Source: JBIKWM01 sp044356305 (GTDB lineage: Bacteria; Bacteroidota; Bacteroidia; UBA10329). Taken from it: a stretch of 46,533 bases of DNA. How positions within the stretch are numbered: position 1 is the stretch's first letter; every line of letters begins with the position of its first letter. The stretch is taken from NCBI GenBank assembly GCA_044356305.1, contig JBIKWM010000024.1, positions 1 through 46,533 of the forward strand. The letters are read 5' to 3'. Both the position numbers and the translations under genes were made by a program. Below, piece by piece: positions 15,830 to 25,772 of the stretch. Below the pieces are notes generated by a model, which ran no database searches, was not told where the DNA came from, and saw only the letters and a program-made list of their open reading frames with translations.

Positions 15830-17287
15830 TTAATTTACGGACCATTGACGCAAGAATTCCTTGGCGCGGTGCAGCAGGGGTGACATCTCGGCATCGTTGG
15901 GCAGAAAAGGCACCTCTTTGCGGAATGACCCATGGAAATGCTCAACCACATCAGAGCTGTGGGCCGGTCTGCGCAAGTCGAGGGCCTGGGCGGCTGTGAT
16001 CAGCTCGATGGCAAGCACCTGATAGACGTTCTCCACCACACGGTGCAGCTTTGTGGCAGCATTGGCACCCATGCTCACATGATCCTCCTGCCCATTTGAT
16101 GACACGATGCTGTCAACGGATGATGGGCTGCACAGTTGTTTGTTCTGCGATACGATGGAGGCAGCGGTGTACTGTGGAATCATGAATCCGGAGTTGAGTC
16201 CGGCCTCAGGTGCCAGAAATGGTGGCAGGCCGCGCTGGCCCGAGATGAGCTGATAGGTCCTGCGTTCGGAGATGCTGCCGAGTTCGGCCAATGCGATGGC
16301 GGCATAATCAAGAACCAATGCCAGTGGCTGCCCATGGAAGTTTCCGGCCGAAATGACACGGTTCTCTTCGGCAAACACCAACGGGTTGTCGCTCACGGCA
16401 TTGGCCTCCGTGAGTACCACATCTTGCACATGCCATAATGCCTGCAACGAAGCCCCGTGCACCTGCGGTACACAGCGGAAAGAATAGGGATCCTGCACCT
16501 GTTTCTTGGCAGATCGGCCAATCTCACTTCCGCGCAGATTCTCCATGATTCTGGCTGCGACAACCTGATGTCCGCGGTGAGGACGTACCTGGCCCACCAA
16601 GGCATCAAACGGTTCGTATCGGCATTGGAAAGCATCGAGGCTCATGGCCGTAATCAGGTCGGACAGATAGCTGATTCTCATGCCATTGTGAACCCCAAGT
16701 ACCCCGAATGCCCCCATGAACTGGGTGCCGTTGAGCAACGCCAGTCCCTCCTTCATGTGCAGGCGCAAGGGCTGCAGGCCCATCTCATCCAGTGCCAAGC
16801 TAGCTTGCTGGAGCACTCCTTTGTTGCGCACCATGCCTCTACCTATCAGCGGCAATGAGAGGTGGGCCAATGGGGCCAGATCGCCTGATGCACCCAACGA
16901 ACCCTGCTCATACACCACAGGCAGGACATCGGCTTCGAGCATTTGCAAAAGACGCTGTACCGTAGCGGGCATCACCCCGCTGTGGCCCTTGCCAAGCGAT
17001 AGCACTTTGAGCACCATCATGGCACGGACCACCTCTGCATCTACCTCAGGGCCAGTGCCGCATGCATGCGAGATTATCAGGTTCTCTTGCAGCTGAGCCA
17101 GGTCGGCATCTGCGATTACTGTATCGCACAGCGCCCCGAAACCCGTGTTGACACCATATATCACACGGCCCTCATCCAAGCAGCTTTTGCTTAAGAACTC
17201 AGCCGATCGGGCCAGTTCAGACTCTTCGATCGGGATGAGCCCAGGGCTCGTCATGTACTTCAAGATGTCGTTCAGATTGACTTGCAT
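15830..17287 (-). CDS. hutH: Histidine ammonia-lyase (aromatic amino acid lyase family)
   Basis: This 485-residue MIO-containing ammonia-lyase is slightly shorter than typical HutH (about 500). HutH converts L-histidine to urocanate and ammonia. The Ala-Ser-Gly that forms the MIO cofactor is at 133-135 (GSLGASGDLAPLAH). The conserved YGVNTGFG is at 44-51, and QYTAAS and QEDHVSMG are in the C-terminal half. The pair SH at 73-74 (LIISHACGTG) matches the substrate-selectivity position of histidine lyases, although tyrosine lyases can also have His there. No hutU, hutI or hutG lies nearby. Bacteroidota also use this family to make aryl starter units for flexirubin-type pigments, but no such genes flank it. 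Assignment to histidine is likely, not certain. Confidence 0.9.
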   Translation of the reverse strand: MQVNLNDILKYMTSPGLIPIEESELARSAEFLSKSCLDEGRVIYGVNTGFGALCDTVIADADLAQLQENLIISHACGTGPEVDAEVVRAMMVLKVLSLGKGHSGVMPATVQRLLQMLEADVLPVVYEQGSLGASGDLAPLAHLSLPLIGRGMVRNKGVLQQASLALDEMGLQPLRLHMKEGLALLNGTQFMGAFGVLGVHNGMRISYLSDLITAMSLDAFQCRYEPFDALVGQVRPHRGHQVVAARIMENLRGSEIGRSAKKQVQDPYSFRCVPQVHGASLQALWHVQDVVLTEANAVSDNPLVFAEENRVISAGNFHGQPLALVLDYAAIALAELGSISERRTYQLISGQRGLPPFLAPEAGLNSGFMIPQYTAASIVSQNKQLCSPSSVDSIVSSNGQEDHVSMGANAATKLHRVVENVYQVLAIELITAAQALDLRRPAHSSDVVEHFHGSFRKEVPFLPNDAEMSPLLHRAKEFLRQWSVN

Positions 17288-17459
17288 AGAAGAGCAATTC
17301 AGTTACTGTAAGTTCTGACTAATGGGTGCTAAGGACGTAACAGGAAGCGAATCGGAAAATTTATTTGGATGAAAAAGAGTGTACAAGATTCGACCAAGGC
17401 AATTCACGTCATTAAAATCTATCGTTAATTTTCAAAAGCGAGTTCAAATCAATCAGATC

Positions 17460-19733
17460 ATGAGAAGCACATTGCCTATCAAATTGGTATTGAGCACCTT
17501 GCTTGTTTCCAATGTCGCCTTGGCGCAGACCGTTGGCGTTGCTTCGAGTGCATCAACCTTCGATTCAAAGTCGATTCTCGATGTACAGAGCACATCGAAA
17601 GGTGTTCTGCTTCCTCGCTTGTCTGCCGCACAGCAGGATGCCATGGACAACACCTTCGGCACAGGACAGGCCGGGATGGTGGTTTACATTACCGATTCCA
17701 ATGAGTACCAGTATTGGGATGGTACAGGGTGGGTGGTTCTACTTGGATCAGTGGACGCGAGCAATGGCCTATCAGTCAACAATGGCGGGGCCGTTCCAGA
17801 TGTAGAGCTGGGGGGCGATTTGGAGTATGACACCCAGGTGAGGTCTGGCAGCTACGACATGAGATTCATAGTGAACAACTCGGCCGGTGGCGGCCGGGTG
17901 GCCATCGGTTCCACTGCCCTTACCATTGATGATACCTATTCGCTTACTGTTGAGCGGCCGCTCGATAACAACATCGTCAAGATAGGTGGTGCCGATTTCG
18001 GTATCAACCTTTCGGTGGACGCCAGTTCCGAATCAGGATTGTTTGCTAACCATTCACTTGCAACCACTTCTTCCTCAGCTTATTATGCCGTAGGAGGAAG
18101 GGTGAACTATCCTGTTCTGGGAACAGGCTACCTGGGTTATCACACCTCAGGCGACATTTCTTATGCTGTGTATGGTACCGGTGGCACGTTCTCAGGTTAT
18201 TTTCAGGGCAAGACCGTGATAACGAGTGCCACGAACTCCAGCTCTGTGGCCGACCTAGAAGTGCAGAACATCACCACAGGAGCAGGCAATGCTGCAACGC
18301 TCTCGCTACGTCAGACAACCAGTAATAGCACCAACAATAATGTACTGGGCCAATTGAACTTCGGAGATAATTATGGCACAGGCGCCCAGGCCCAGATCCA
18401 GGTGATACGAGGTGCGGCCGGAGGCGCGAGTGATTGGCCCACCAGTATGATCTTCTCCAACACACCGGATGCTTCAACCACCCTGACCGAAAGGATGAGG
18501 ATCATCCCGACAGGTAATATCGGAATCGGTGTCAGCGCCCCTACCAATAAACTTGAGGTGAACGGTGCATCAACTGTAACGGCAATACGCGGTTATTACG
18601 ATTCCAATCACTATGGATATATCGGCAGTTCAACACTAGGAGGTTATTTCCATGGCGGGGTGGCCTCCAGTACAGAGTCTTTTGCTCAACTGGCCCGCAA
18701 TAATTATGAGGGCATCTACGCCTTTGCATACAACGATGATGCTGTAGAAGGACATACAGCCAGTTCTTCTTACTATGGCGTTTATGGCGCTAATGATGCC
18801 GCTTCGGGCACAGGTGTTTATGGTTATGGTGGCACCTACGGCACCTATGGTTACACCCCTTCGACCACGAATGGAACCTACGGGGTATATGGGTCTTGGA
18901 GCAGTTCGAGATATGGTTACCTTGGAGGTAAGACGGGCTCCGGGTACTTCGTTGGTGCGTATGGATCGGTAGCTGGGTCAGGAGATTTTGGTGTGATTGG
19001 AGCCAACTCCAATGCTTCTGGCACCGGAGTGGTAGGTGGAGGCAACGGACTTGGCACGTTCTCTTACCTGGTGGCAGGCTCGGGTGGTGCCTTTACAGGT
19101 CAGACGGTAGGTATGGCTGCATTTTCAACCCAAACAGGCACAACAGCCAATGCCGGGGTGTATGCGTACTGCAATAGTTTTGCCCGTGGAGCCTACCTTT
19201 CTTTCTATAATGGTACCTTTTACAAGACCATAGCCACGGGTGCAGCCACCAATTCGTGCTCTGTGCCTGACCTTGATGGGAATATGGTGGTCATGCACGC
19301 ACCCGAGACCCCCGAAGCCTACTTTCAGGACTTCGGGCAGGCCAGGCTTGTAAATGGCCGCGCCCACATCGATCTCGACCCCATCTTCGCAAAGAATGTC
19401 ACTATCAATGAGAAGCACCCGTTGAGAGTGTTCATTCAATTGGAAGACAATGAATCATGCCGCGGTGTTGTGGTAAAGAACAAGACCACCACCGGATTTG
19501 ATGTGGTTGAACTGGGAGGAGGCACATCTGATACACCTTTTCAATACACCGTCACCTGCAACATGGCCGATTCGTATGGTGAAAATGGGCTCATTTCGAA
19601 ATTTGCAGATCTTCGTTTCGAACCGGCCCCACCGGCCCTAATGATGAATGGTGCTGAAGCAGAGAAGGTTGAAGGAACAGACCAGAAATGGAAGACGGAC
19701 CCGATGGAGGGTAAGCGTCCGGTGAAGCGCTGA
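17460..19733 (+). CDS. Large secreted repeat protein, tail-fibre-like, with GVVV/GGGTSD C-terminal domain
   Basis: This 757-residue exported protein starts at ATG 17460 with a signal peptide ending ALAQ (about residue 23); an upstream in-frame extension to 17379 is not plausible. The N-terminal module ILDVQSTSKGVLLPRLS, with GMVVYITDSNEYQYWDGTGW, is common at the start of Bacteroidota surface proteins that resemble phage tail fibres. The middle (about 390-590) is rich in Gly, Tyr and Ser with short repeats such as YGVYGAN, GVYGYGGTYG and YGVYGSW. The C-terminus has ARLVNGRAHIDLDPIFAKNV, VVVKNKTTTGFDVVELGGGT and TPFQYTVTC, a recurrent end domain of large bacterial surface proteins. No T9SS type A or B signal is seen. 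It may be a trimeric fibre, by inference only. Confidence 0.75.
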   Translation: MRSTLPIKLVLSTLLVSNVALAQTVGVASSASTFDSKSILDVQSTSKGVLLPRLSAAQQDAMDNTFGTGQAGMVVYITDSNEYQYWDGTGWVVLLGSVDASNGLSVNNGGAVPDVELGGDLEYDTQVRSGSYDMRFIVNNSAGGGRVAIGSTALTIDDTYSLTVERPLDNNIVKIGGADFGINLSVDASSESGLFANHSLATTSSSAYYAVGGRVNYPVLGTGYLGYHTSGDISYAVYGTGGTFSGYFQGKTVITSATNSSSVADLEVQNITTGAGNAATLSLRQTTSNSTNNNVLGQLNFGDNYGTGAQAQIQVIRGAAGGASDWPTSMIFSNTPDASTTLTERMRIIPTGNIGIGVSAPTNKLEVNGASTVTAIRGYYDSNHYGYIGSSTLGGYFHGGVASSTESFAQLARNNYEGIYAFAYNDDAVEGHTASSSYYGVYGANDAASGTGVYGYGGTYGTYGYTPSTTNGTYGVYGSWSSSRYGYLGGKTGSGYFVGAYGSVAGSGDFGVIGANSNASGTGVVGGGNGLGTFSYLVAGSGGAFTGQTVGMAAFSTQTGTTANAGVYAYCNSFARGAYLSFYNGTFYKTIATGAATNSCSVPDLDGNMVVMHAPETPEAYFQDFGQARLVNGRAHIDLDPIFAKNVTINEKHPLRVFIQLEDNESCRGVVVKNKTTTGFDVVELGGGTSDTPFQYTVTCNMADSYGENGLISKFADLRFEPAPPALMMNGAEAEKVEGTDQKWKTDPMEGKRPVKR

Positions 19734-19747
19734 TCAAAAGCGTTTAT

Positions 19748-21328
19748 TCATTGATTTTCTTCAGGTTCAGAATTAGGCTGAGGGCTGATTTCTGATTTTG
19801 ACTGGCTGACGAGGTCGAGCATCGGTTTCTTTGCGAGTCGTGCCTCAATCCACTTGGGGATATCGATAACCGAAAGGGCATTTCGCTCACCCGGTTCGTA
19901 TGGAAGGGTCAGTAGCCTGTCCCGTAGCGATGTAAGTTCTGTGAGCTCATCGAAATCGCGAGTTTTTGCATACAGGCGCATGAACTGCATAATTGCCTCC
20001 TCAAAAGCGTAGATGCCCTCTAGTTTGCGCAGATATTTGGCTGTGCCTCGTGCCAGATAATCGAGCAGGTCGCCCTTGCTTAGCTCAAAGTGGGTCATCA
20101 TTGCCAATATCCGGCAGGTGGCATGCAGATCTTCGTTTGATGTTATCTTCTTGTCGTTCAGTACATTATTAATCCATCGGATAGCCTTATTGAACTGCCT
20201 GTCTGCAAAATAGTAATATGCCATGTTGAACATGAGGTGCATCCTACCGAACGCCTTGTGTTCTTCATTGAAACTGTCGAGCAGTATGAGCGAGGCACGC
20301 ACAGCCTTTTCGCCACGCTTCCGGTCGCCCAATTTCACACAGATGGCCAATTCGGCCACGAGGGCGTTCGTCTCAAAGTGAATGCTAGATTCAATCGTTT
20401 CGGCATGGTTGCGGTATCGGCTAAAGAGGTTGCGCTGCTGATGCAGATATGCATTGGCCTCATCATATCGACCTAAGCGCACACAGAGAGGGATCAGATT
20501 GTTGATGGCGGCAAATAACCTCTCGGGGCCTACCATGTAGCCGTACTCGTCAAAATGCGCCTCCATAAGTTCAAGCAATCTGATCCTGAACGAATAGGCG
20601 CCCTCCCAATCATTGTTCACCTTGCGGTACAGGGCGTGAATGTTCAGGTAGCAGCATTTGGCCACAAACGTCTGTGCCCGGCTTTCATCTTTCAGAGCGA
20701 ACTGATTGACAATCTGATCGTTGGTCTTATAGTCGGTATTCTGCCGCTTGAGGCCTATCTTGTAGTAATTGTTAAAGATCTTGCTCTGCAGGTCGATGTA
20801 CTCGCGCTGGTTCTGCAACAGTCCGAGCACTTCGTAATACTCTTCGGAGATGAGGTCAATGTCGGCCTCATCGGCATCGGCATATCGCGAATCTGCAAGC
20901 AGTCTGGCCTCCCAGTCCAGTATAGATAGGCGTATGAGGTGACGTTCGTTATCAACGGCCACTTTCTTGGCCGCGCGCAGCTCATTGAGGCAGTGATCCA
21001 ACATGTCCTTCTCGAAAAGGAAACGCACATCCTGCAAGGCCCCTTGCAATTGAAGGTCAATGTCGCGCTTGATGTAGTAACCTCTCATACTGCGCAGTAT
21101 GGCGTTGAACACGTGGTTCTTGGTTACGGCCAACTGATCGAGGAACTTCTCTCCCGCAAAATTCTCGCGGATGCTTGCCTCGTCATATTCTTTCATCTTC
21201 GACATGAATTCGAAGAGGCGCATCATGTTGCTATCTTTTTTCTGGAGCGCACCGTTCAGCTTAAAGTAGCGCTTCTCATTCACATCCATTTTCAGGATGA
21301 GGGTATGCAATGTGTCGGGACGCGTCAT
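19748..21328 (-). CDS. Alpha-helical repeat protein (TPR-like), unknown function
   Basis: This 526-residue protein has no signal peptide or membrane segment. It is almost entirely helical, with many Leu, Arg, Glu and Tyr. Segments such as YDEANAYLHQQRNLFSRYRN, DRKRGEKAVRASLILLDSF and RQFNKAIRWINNVL look like degenerate TPR helix pairs from about 230 to 450. The N-terminal part contains MDVNEKRYFKLNG and an acidic patch. I recognise the general type as a hypothetical protein common in Bacteroidota, but not a named family, so no function is assigned. It converges with the tail-fibre-like gene 14 bases away and runs in the same direction as comEC upstream, with a 67-base gap. Confidence 0.7.
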   Translation of the reverse strand: MTRPDTLHTLILKMDVNEKRYFKLNGALQKKDSNMMRLFEFMSKMKEYDEASIRENFAGEKFLDQLAVTKNHVFNAILRSMRGYYIKRDIDLQLQGALQDVRFLFEKDMLDHCLNELRAAKKVAVDNERHLIRLSILDWEARLLADSRYADADEADIDLISEEYYEVLGLLQNQREYIDLQSKIFNNYYKIGLKRQNTDYKTNDQIVNQFALKDESRAQTFVAKCCYLNIHALYRKVNNDWEGAYSFRIRLLELMEAHFDEYGYMVGPERLFAAINNLIPLCVRLGRYDEANAYLHQQRNLFSRYRNHAETIESSIHFETNALVAELAICVKLGDRKRGEKAVRASLILLDSFNEEHKAFGRMHLMFNMAYYYFADRQFNKAIRWINNVLNDKKITSNEDLHATCRILAMMTHFELSKGDLLDYLARGTAKYLRKLEGIYAFEEAIMQFMRLYAKTRDFDELTELTSLRDRLLTLPYEPGERNALSVIDIPKWIEARLAKKPMLDLVSQSKSEISPQPNSEPEENQ

Positions 21329-21395
21329 ATACCTATCGCATAGCGGGGTGGAAACTTAATGAAAAATTCCTTTACCGCATGATTGATAGGACCTT

Positions 21396-23468
21396 CTATG
21401 GCCGATGATCGAATTTCACCGCACCATTTCGCAGGTCTGTGACCTTGATGGTGGGGTCATGGCTGAAAACTTCAATGGCCCGTTGGGCTGATTGTTGACC
21501 CATGCCAGTACCGATTATCACCTCTTTCCCTGAAAATAGCTCGGCCATCCGGTCCAGTTCGGCCCAACGGAAACCGTGTATGTAGAGAATATCCTCAGCG
21601 TGTGATGCTTGGAGCACTTGGGCATCGTGCCGGTTGAAGCACAGGATGCGCGAACCAGTTGATTCAATAATGGGCAAGGAGTCCTTCGATCTGCTGATGG
21701 GATGCATCTGTATATTGTTGGCCAATGATGACCACCAATGGTGGCGCACATGGAAATCAATACCCGATGTGTCTGAAAGGAACTCAGGGTCGGCATAGAA
21801 ATGGACCGTGCGCCCGTCTATCACCGAAATGGCCTGATGCCCATTGATGTTATAAACCGTTTCGGACCGCTGTTGGCGGGCCAGGTACAGGTCAACGGCA
21901 TCAAACATTAAAACTCCAAGGAGAGATAATAAGGCAGGAAGCAACAGTCTGGCCCTGCGCCTCATTAGCACCACAAGCACTGCGGCAATTGTGGCGTAGA
22001 TGAAAAGCGCCTGTCCCGTGCTCACTTCAATTCCTTTCCAGACAGCATACGGCATGTCATTTATAAATCCCACCGACCAGTTCAGCAACCACACCGTCCA
22101 TTTCATCACACATCCGATGCATTGGAGCGCACAGTCCCACCATGACAGCAGAACGAGTGGGAAGAACAGGCCAAGTATGGCAGTTGCCACGGGTATTACC
22201 ACCAGATTTGAGAATAGGAACAGATTGGGAAACTGGTGAAAATAGAGTAGCCCGAGAGGGAATGTGACCAATTGAGCTGCAATCGATACGCACGTTATAT
22301 TCCACACCCAGTCAGCCACGCGGTTCTGCACTTCCCACAATCCGAACAACCAAGGTTGTACGGATACGATGCCCAGCACAGCCAGATACGAGAGCTGAAA
22401 ACCGACATCCATTATCAGATAAGGGTCATAGATGAGCAATGCCATAGCGCTGGCAGCCAAGGTGTTGAATATGTTGGTGCTACGGCCCGCCAGCCGTGCC
22501 CCGGCCATGAAAAGGAACATTACGGTGGAGCGCAGAACGGAGGCGGAGAATCCGGTAATTCCTGCATAGACCACCAGCAGAATCATGAGCACCACCGAGC
22601 GCGGCCTTTCGAGTCGCTTGCCGGGTATCAGGAACTTGAGAATGAACCCGAGCATCATATAAATGAGGCCCACATGTAATCCACTTACTGAAAGAACATG
22701 TGTGGCCCCGGCCCCAGAATAGTCATCAAGCAGGTCGCGGTCTATTTCGGTGCGGTGGCCAAGGGTGAGTGCCGATGCCACATTGAACTCACGCCCTGTG
22801 AGGCCCGCCCGCGAAAGGATGGACAGCATTTTGTTCCGCCAGCGTAAGAGGTGTTGGCCTATGTCAATCTGATATCTGCTCCTGGCCAACTGCCACCTTT
22901 CTGCAGCTATGAAACACTGATGGTAAATGTCCCTGAAACGCAGAAATCGGGGATAATTGAACTCGCCCGGATTGCCATTCATGCGGGTGGGCTGCGGGCC
23001 GCATCGCGCCACTATCAGGTCTCCTGCCTGCAGTTTGGCTGCCGCGGTGTCGTTTGCGAGATAGGCCAATACAACACCTTTCCGGCCACCCAAGTGGCTC
23101 TCGCACAGCTCGGCATTTGCCTTAAATGAGCGCGCCTTGGGCAGAGGGTCCTCTAATAGGCGCAGGGAATAGACAGTATCGGCCATGGGTTCACCCAACG
23201 GCAGAGAATTACTGAATAGATGCGATGAATGGACCAACGTCAGCGACCCTCCGGCCATCATCATAGCCACATTAATGGCGGCACCGAAGTACCACGATTC
23301 GCGATCGGCAACAAGGTATGCCACAACGCCAGCAATTAGAAACCCCACTATCAGGACGGGCAATACCCATAGGCCAATGGGATACTCGGTTGCAAAAGCT
23401 GCAAGCACTATTCCCACCATAAATGGCGGTAATAGGCGAATGAGCGGATATCGGAACAACACAATCAT
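21396..23468 (-). CDS. comEC: ComEC/Rec2 family inner-membrane DNA channel protein, lacking a hydrolase tail
   Basis: This 690-residue polytopic membrane protein has the ComEC competence domain. ComEC is thought to conduct single-stranded DNA through the inner membrane during natural transformation. The N-terminal soluble part (DUF4131-like, about 25-200, with RMNGNPGEFNYPRFLRF) is followed by the channel region, with the family signature THVLSVSGLHVG at 256-267 and about eight hydrophobic helices up to residue 530. The last 150 residues (LYLARQQRSETVYNINGH onward) lack the HxHxDH metal-binding motif of the beta-lactamase-like nuclease domain found in Bacillus ComEC; many Bacteroidota members share this. 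No other competence genes are in the window. Uptake activity is inferred from the family. Confidence 0.88.
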   Translation of the reverse strand: MIVLFRYPLIRLLPPFMVGIVLAAFATEYPIGLWVLPVLIVGFLIAGVVAYLVADRESWYFGAAINVAMMMAGGSLTLVHSSHLFSNSLPLGEPMADTVYSLRLLEDPLPKARSFKANAELCESHLGGRKGVVLAYLANDTAAAKLQAGDLIVARCGPQPTRMNGNPGEFNYPRFLRFRDIYHQCFIAAERWQLARSRYQIDIGQHLLRWRNKMLSILSRAGLTGREFNVASALTLGHRTEIDRDLLDDYSGAGATHVLSVSGLHVGLIYMMLGFILKFLIPGKRLERPRSVVLMILLVVYAGITGFSASVLRSTVMFLFMAGARLAGRSTNIFNTLAASAMALLIYDPYLIMDVGFQLSYLAVLGIVSVQPWLFGLWEVQNRVADWVWNITCVSIAAQLVTFPLGLLYFHQFPNLFLFSNLVVIPVATAILGLFFPLVLLSWWDCALQCIGCVMKWTVWLLNWSVGFINDMPYAVWKGIEVSTGQALFIYATIAAVLVVLMRRRARLLLPALLSLLGVLMFDAVDLYLARQQRSETVYNINGHQAISVIDGRTVHFYADPEFLSDTSGIDFHVRHHWWSSLANNIQMHPISRSKDSLPIIESTGSRILCFNRHDAQVLQASHAEDILYIHGFRWAELDRMAELFSGKEVIIGTGMGQQSAQRAIEVFSHDPTIKVTDLRNGAVKFDHRP

Positions 23469-23569
23469 GGCCCGACCTTAGACTGCGGCCGCAATGTCTG
23501 AAACAATACTCACACTTACCAGTGGTTCGTTGATGGTGCCATTGTCGGTCGGAATTTTAAGGCAAAGTC

Positions 23570-23577
23570 TATGTTTG
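23570..23577 (+). promoter_or_regulatory. Putative -7 box (TATGTTTG) of the bestrophin gene
   Basis: TATGTTTG is an exact match to the Bacteroidota -7 consensus TAnnTTTG, 41 bases before the bestrophin ATG. A TTG at 23542-23544 could be the -33 element, though the 25-base spacer is longer than usual. Confidence 0.5.
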
Positions 23578-23618
23578 TCTGAACTCCAAGTTTAAGAGAA
23601 ATTAATCACATCAGGAAA

Positions 23619-24545
23619 ATGATTGTACGTAAGACCCTGAAATTGAGCATAGTCATTAACAACGCGAAGGAATTCATCGCGTTCATGGTCCTTATTTCGG
23701 CCGGAGTTCTTTACATGCACGCATTCTATCATGCCAAACAGCCCAAGATACCGTTTGCCTTTGTGGCGGCATTGGGCACTGCATTGGCCATATTCCTGGC
23801 ATTCCGCAACAATAGCAGTTACGACCGTTGGTGGGAGGCCCGGAAAATCTGGGGCGGCATTGTAAACAATAGCCGCACATGGGCCAGACAGGTGATGAAT
23901 CTTATGGATCCGGGAGATAGGAGCGGATCGGAACTCGTTGAAATGCAAAAGGTCATGATCTACAGGCATCTGGCATGGGTGAATGCCCTGCGGCTACAGT
24001 TGCGCAGACAGACCACGTGGGAGGAGATCGATCCATTTCTGCATAGCCCCGAGTTCATTTGGCTGATGGAACGGCAGAACAAGGCCACACATCTTATCAA
24101 TGCTCAGGGTGGCGAGCTGCGCATGGCCCGCGACAGTGGTATGATAGATGGGTTCAGGTGGACACAGATGGATTCAACCCTGACAGAACTTTACAATCTG
24201 CAAGGCATGTGCGAGCGCATTAAGAACACACCGCTGCCGCGTCAGTACGACTATTTCCCACGCCTGTTCCTCTACCTCTTTGTGGTCATACTTCCTTTCG
24301 GGATGATTGAGGAACTGCACAAAGTGGATTCAGAGTTTATGCTTATCCCACTCGCCACGGCTATCGCTTTTGTTTTTTATGTGCTGATGAAAATAGGGGA
24401 GTTCAACGAGGACCCGTTCGAGAACAGGATAACTGATACGCCAATGACCGCCCTGTGCCGCACCATTGAAATAGATCTGCGCGAGATGTTGGGCGAGACC
24501 GACCTTCCGCCCAAAAAAGAACCAGTGGACGGGTTCCTTTTCTGA
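23619..24545 (+). CDS. Bestrophin family (UPF0187/RFP-TM) ion channel protein
   Basis: This 308-residue membrane protein of the bacterial bestrophin family forms pentameric ion channels; bacterial members studied conduct cations (the Klebsiella homolog), while animal ones conduct chloride. Visible marks are an N-terminal helix at about 20-35, the conserved FRNNSSYDRWWEARKIWGG (68-86), LPRQYDYFPRLFLYLFVVIL and PFGMIEEL in the third and fourth hydrophobic segments, and the conserved end DPFENRITDTPM. The length matches bacterial members (about 290-310). It stands alone between comEC (divergent) and the glycosyltransferase (convergent). A physiological role, such as pH or ion homeostasis, is not determined. 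Confidence 0.9.
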   Translation: MIVRKTLKLSIVINNAKEFIAFMVLISAGVLYMHAFYHAKQPKIPFAFVAALGTALAIFLAFRNNSSYDRWWEARKIWGGIVNNSRTWARQVMNLMDPGDRSGSELVEMQKVMIYRHLAWVNALRLQLRRQTTWEEIDPFLHSPEFIWLMERQNKATHLINAQGGELRMARDSGMIDGFRWTQMDSTLTELYNLQGMCERIKNTPLPRQYDYFPRLFLYLFVVILPFGMIEELHKVDSEFMLIPLATAIAFVFYVLMKIGEFNEDPFENRITDTPMTALCRTIEIDLREMLGETDLPPKKEPVDGFLF

Positions 24546-24569
24546 TTTTAACCAGTCGCGCTGCTTCAG

Positions 24570-25715
24570 TCAAATTGAACCGAGCACAGCCCTGTACTCA
24601 GCTACCAGTGCACGGCCCACTGCACCGGGAGTGGCCCTGTCGTTCCAGGCGTTGGCTATCGCAGGGCGGTCGAAGCGGGTGGTAGCGGCCTGCACAATGG
24701 CCCGGTGCCAATGGTCAACCGTGTTCTCGACCAAGAGTCCCGTTTCTGGTGCTACCAGTTCGGGTATGCCGCCCACCTTGCTTGCTACCACCGGAGTACC
24801 GCACCTCAGGGCCTCGCCCACCACAATGCTGAAGGTCTCGGTCATGCTGGCGTGAAGGAACAGGTCGGCCCGTTGGAATTCATGTGCCACATCGGCCTTT
24901 TTCATGTGTCCGTAAAAATGGGCGTTCACACCGCGTTGGCGGGCCAGTTCCTTGAGTTCGGGCACCCAATCGCCCGATCCGATTATTCCGAGGATCACAT
25001 CTTTGCTGATTTCCTTCTGTGCCTTGGCCACGGCCTCAATAACCAGATCAGGGCGCTTGATGAGGCGTTTGCCTCGGTCCCATTTTGCGCACATGACAAA
25101 ATATAGTGTGCTGCCGATGGGGGCCGGCCTGAAACCGAATCCGTTGTCTTGGATCACCTCCGGCACCACCACCACTTTGGACGGGTCGGGGACAAACTGT
25201 CTGACAATCCCACCCAGGTATTCGCTCACAGGGAATACGCGGCTCAGTCCTGCCATGGCATCTTTTCCTTCCTTTCCCATCCAGCGGTGACTGAGGAAAG
25301 CGGCCACATTGCTCCAATGCTCGCTCATCACATGAGGTCTCCCGGCCGATATGGCCATACGGTGGCCCATCACACCGCTCGGATGTATCACATTGCTGTG
25401 GATCAGATCGAAGTCCTTGGCGTCAATACCCAATCTGCGCAGGCCTCGCTTTAAAAGCCACCATTGCAGTGGGAATGTGACATACACCAGCTTCCACCAA
25501 CGGCCGGTGATGCTGATGCGATGCACTTTGAGCGGGCCATCGTCAAATACCGAAGTGGAAAAGCGCATCAGCCCCGGGCCACCCTGTATGCAGATGTGCA
25601 GCACTGTGACAACGACACCCTGGGCGGCAATGGCCATGGCCTGCTCGCGAATAAATACCCCTTTGCTAGGTTCTCGCTCGGTGGGCCACCAGTGGGTATT
25701 GAAAAGGACGTGCAT
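24570..25715 (-). CDS. Glycosyltransferase family 4 (GT4) protein
   Basis: This 381-residue GT-B-fold glycosyltransferase transfers a sugar from a nucleotide-sugar donor to a growing surface polysaccharide or glycolipid. The acceptor half starts with VLFNTHWWPTEREPSKGVF, typical of the N-terminal Glyco_transf_4 domain. The donor half has the GT4 signature FLHASMTETFSIVVGEALR followed by CGTPVVASKVGGIPELV, with a Glu (TETF) and a second acidic site (VGEAL) in the usual E-x7-E spacing, and then LVENTVDHW. No membrane helices are evident. Upstream on the same strand lie a Wzx-like flippase, a surface protein and a second GT, so it probably belongs to an exopolysaccharide or O-antigen region. Donor and acceptor sugars are unknown. 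Confidence 0.9.
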   Translation of the reverse strand: MHVLFNTHWWPTEREPSKGVFIREQAMAIAAQGVVVTVLHICIQGGPGLMRFSTSVFDDGPLKVHRISITGRWWKLVYVTFPLQWWLLKRGLRRLGIDAKDFDLIHSNVIHPSGVMGHRMAISAGRPHVMSEHWSNVAAFLSHRWMGKEGKDAMAGLSRVFPVSEYLGGIVRQFVPDPSKVVVVPEVIQDNGFGFRPAPIGSTLYFVMCAKWDRGKRLIKRPDLVIEAVAKAQKEISKDVILGIIGSGDWVPELKELARQRGVNAHFYGHMKKADVAHEFQRADLFLHASMTETFSIVVGEALRCGTPVVASKVGGIPELVAPETGLLVENTVDHWHRAIVQAATTRFDRPAIANAWNDRATPGAVGRALVAEYRAVLGSI

Positions 25716-25772
25716 CGGGCTGCGAAGTACGAATCAACATGGTAAAATCTGTTCCATCGCCACAGAAGGATC

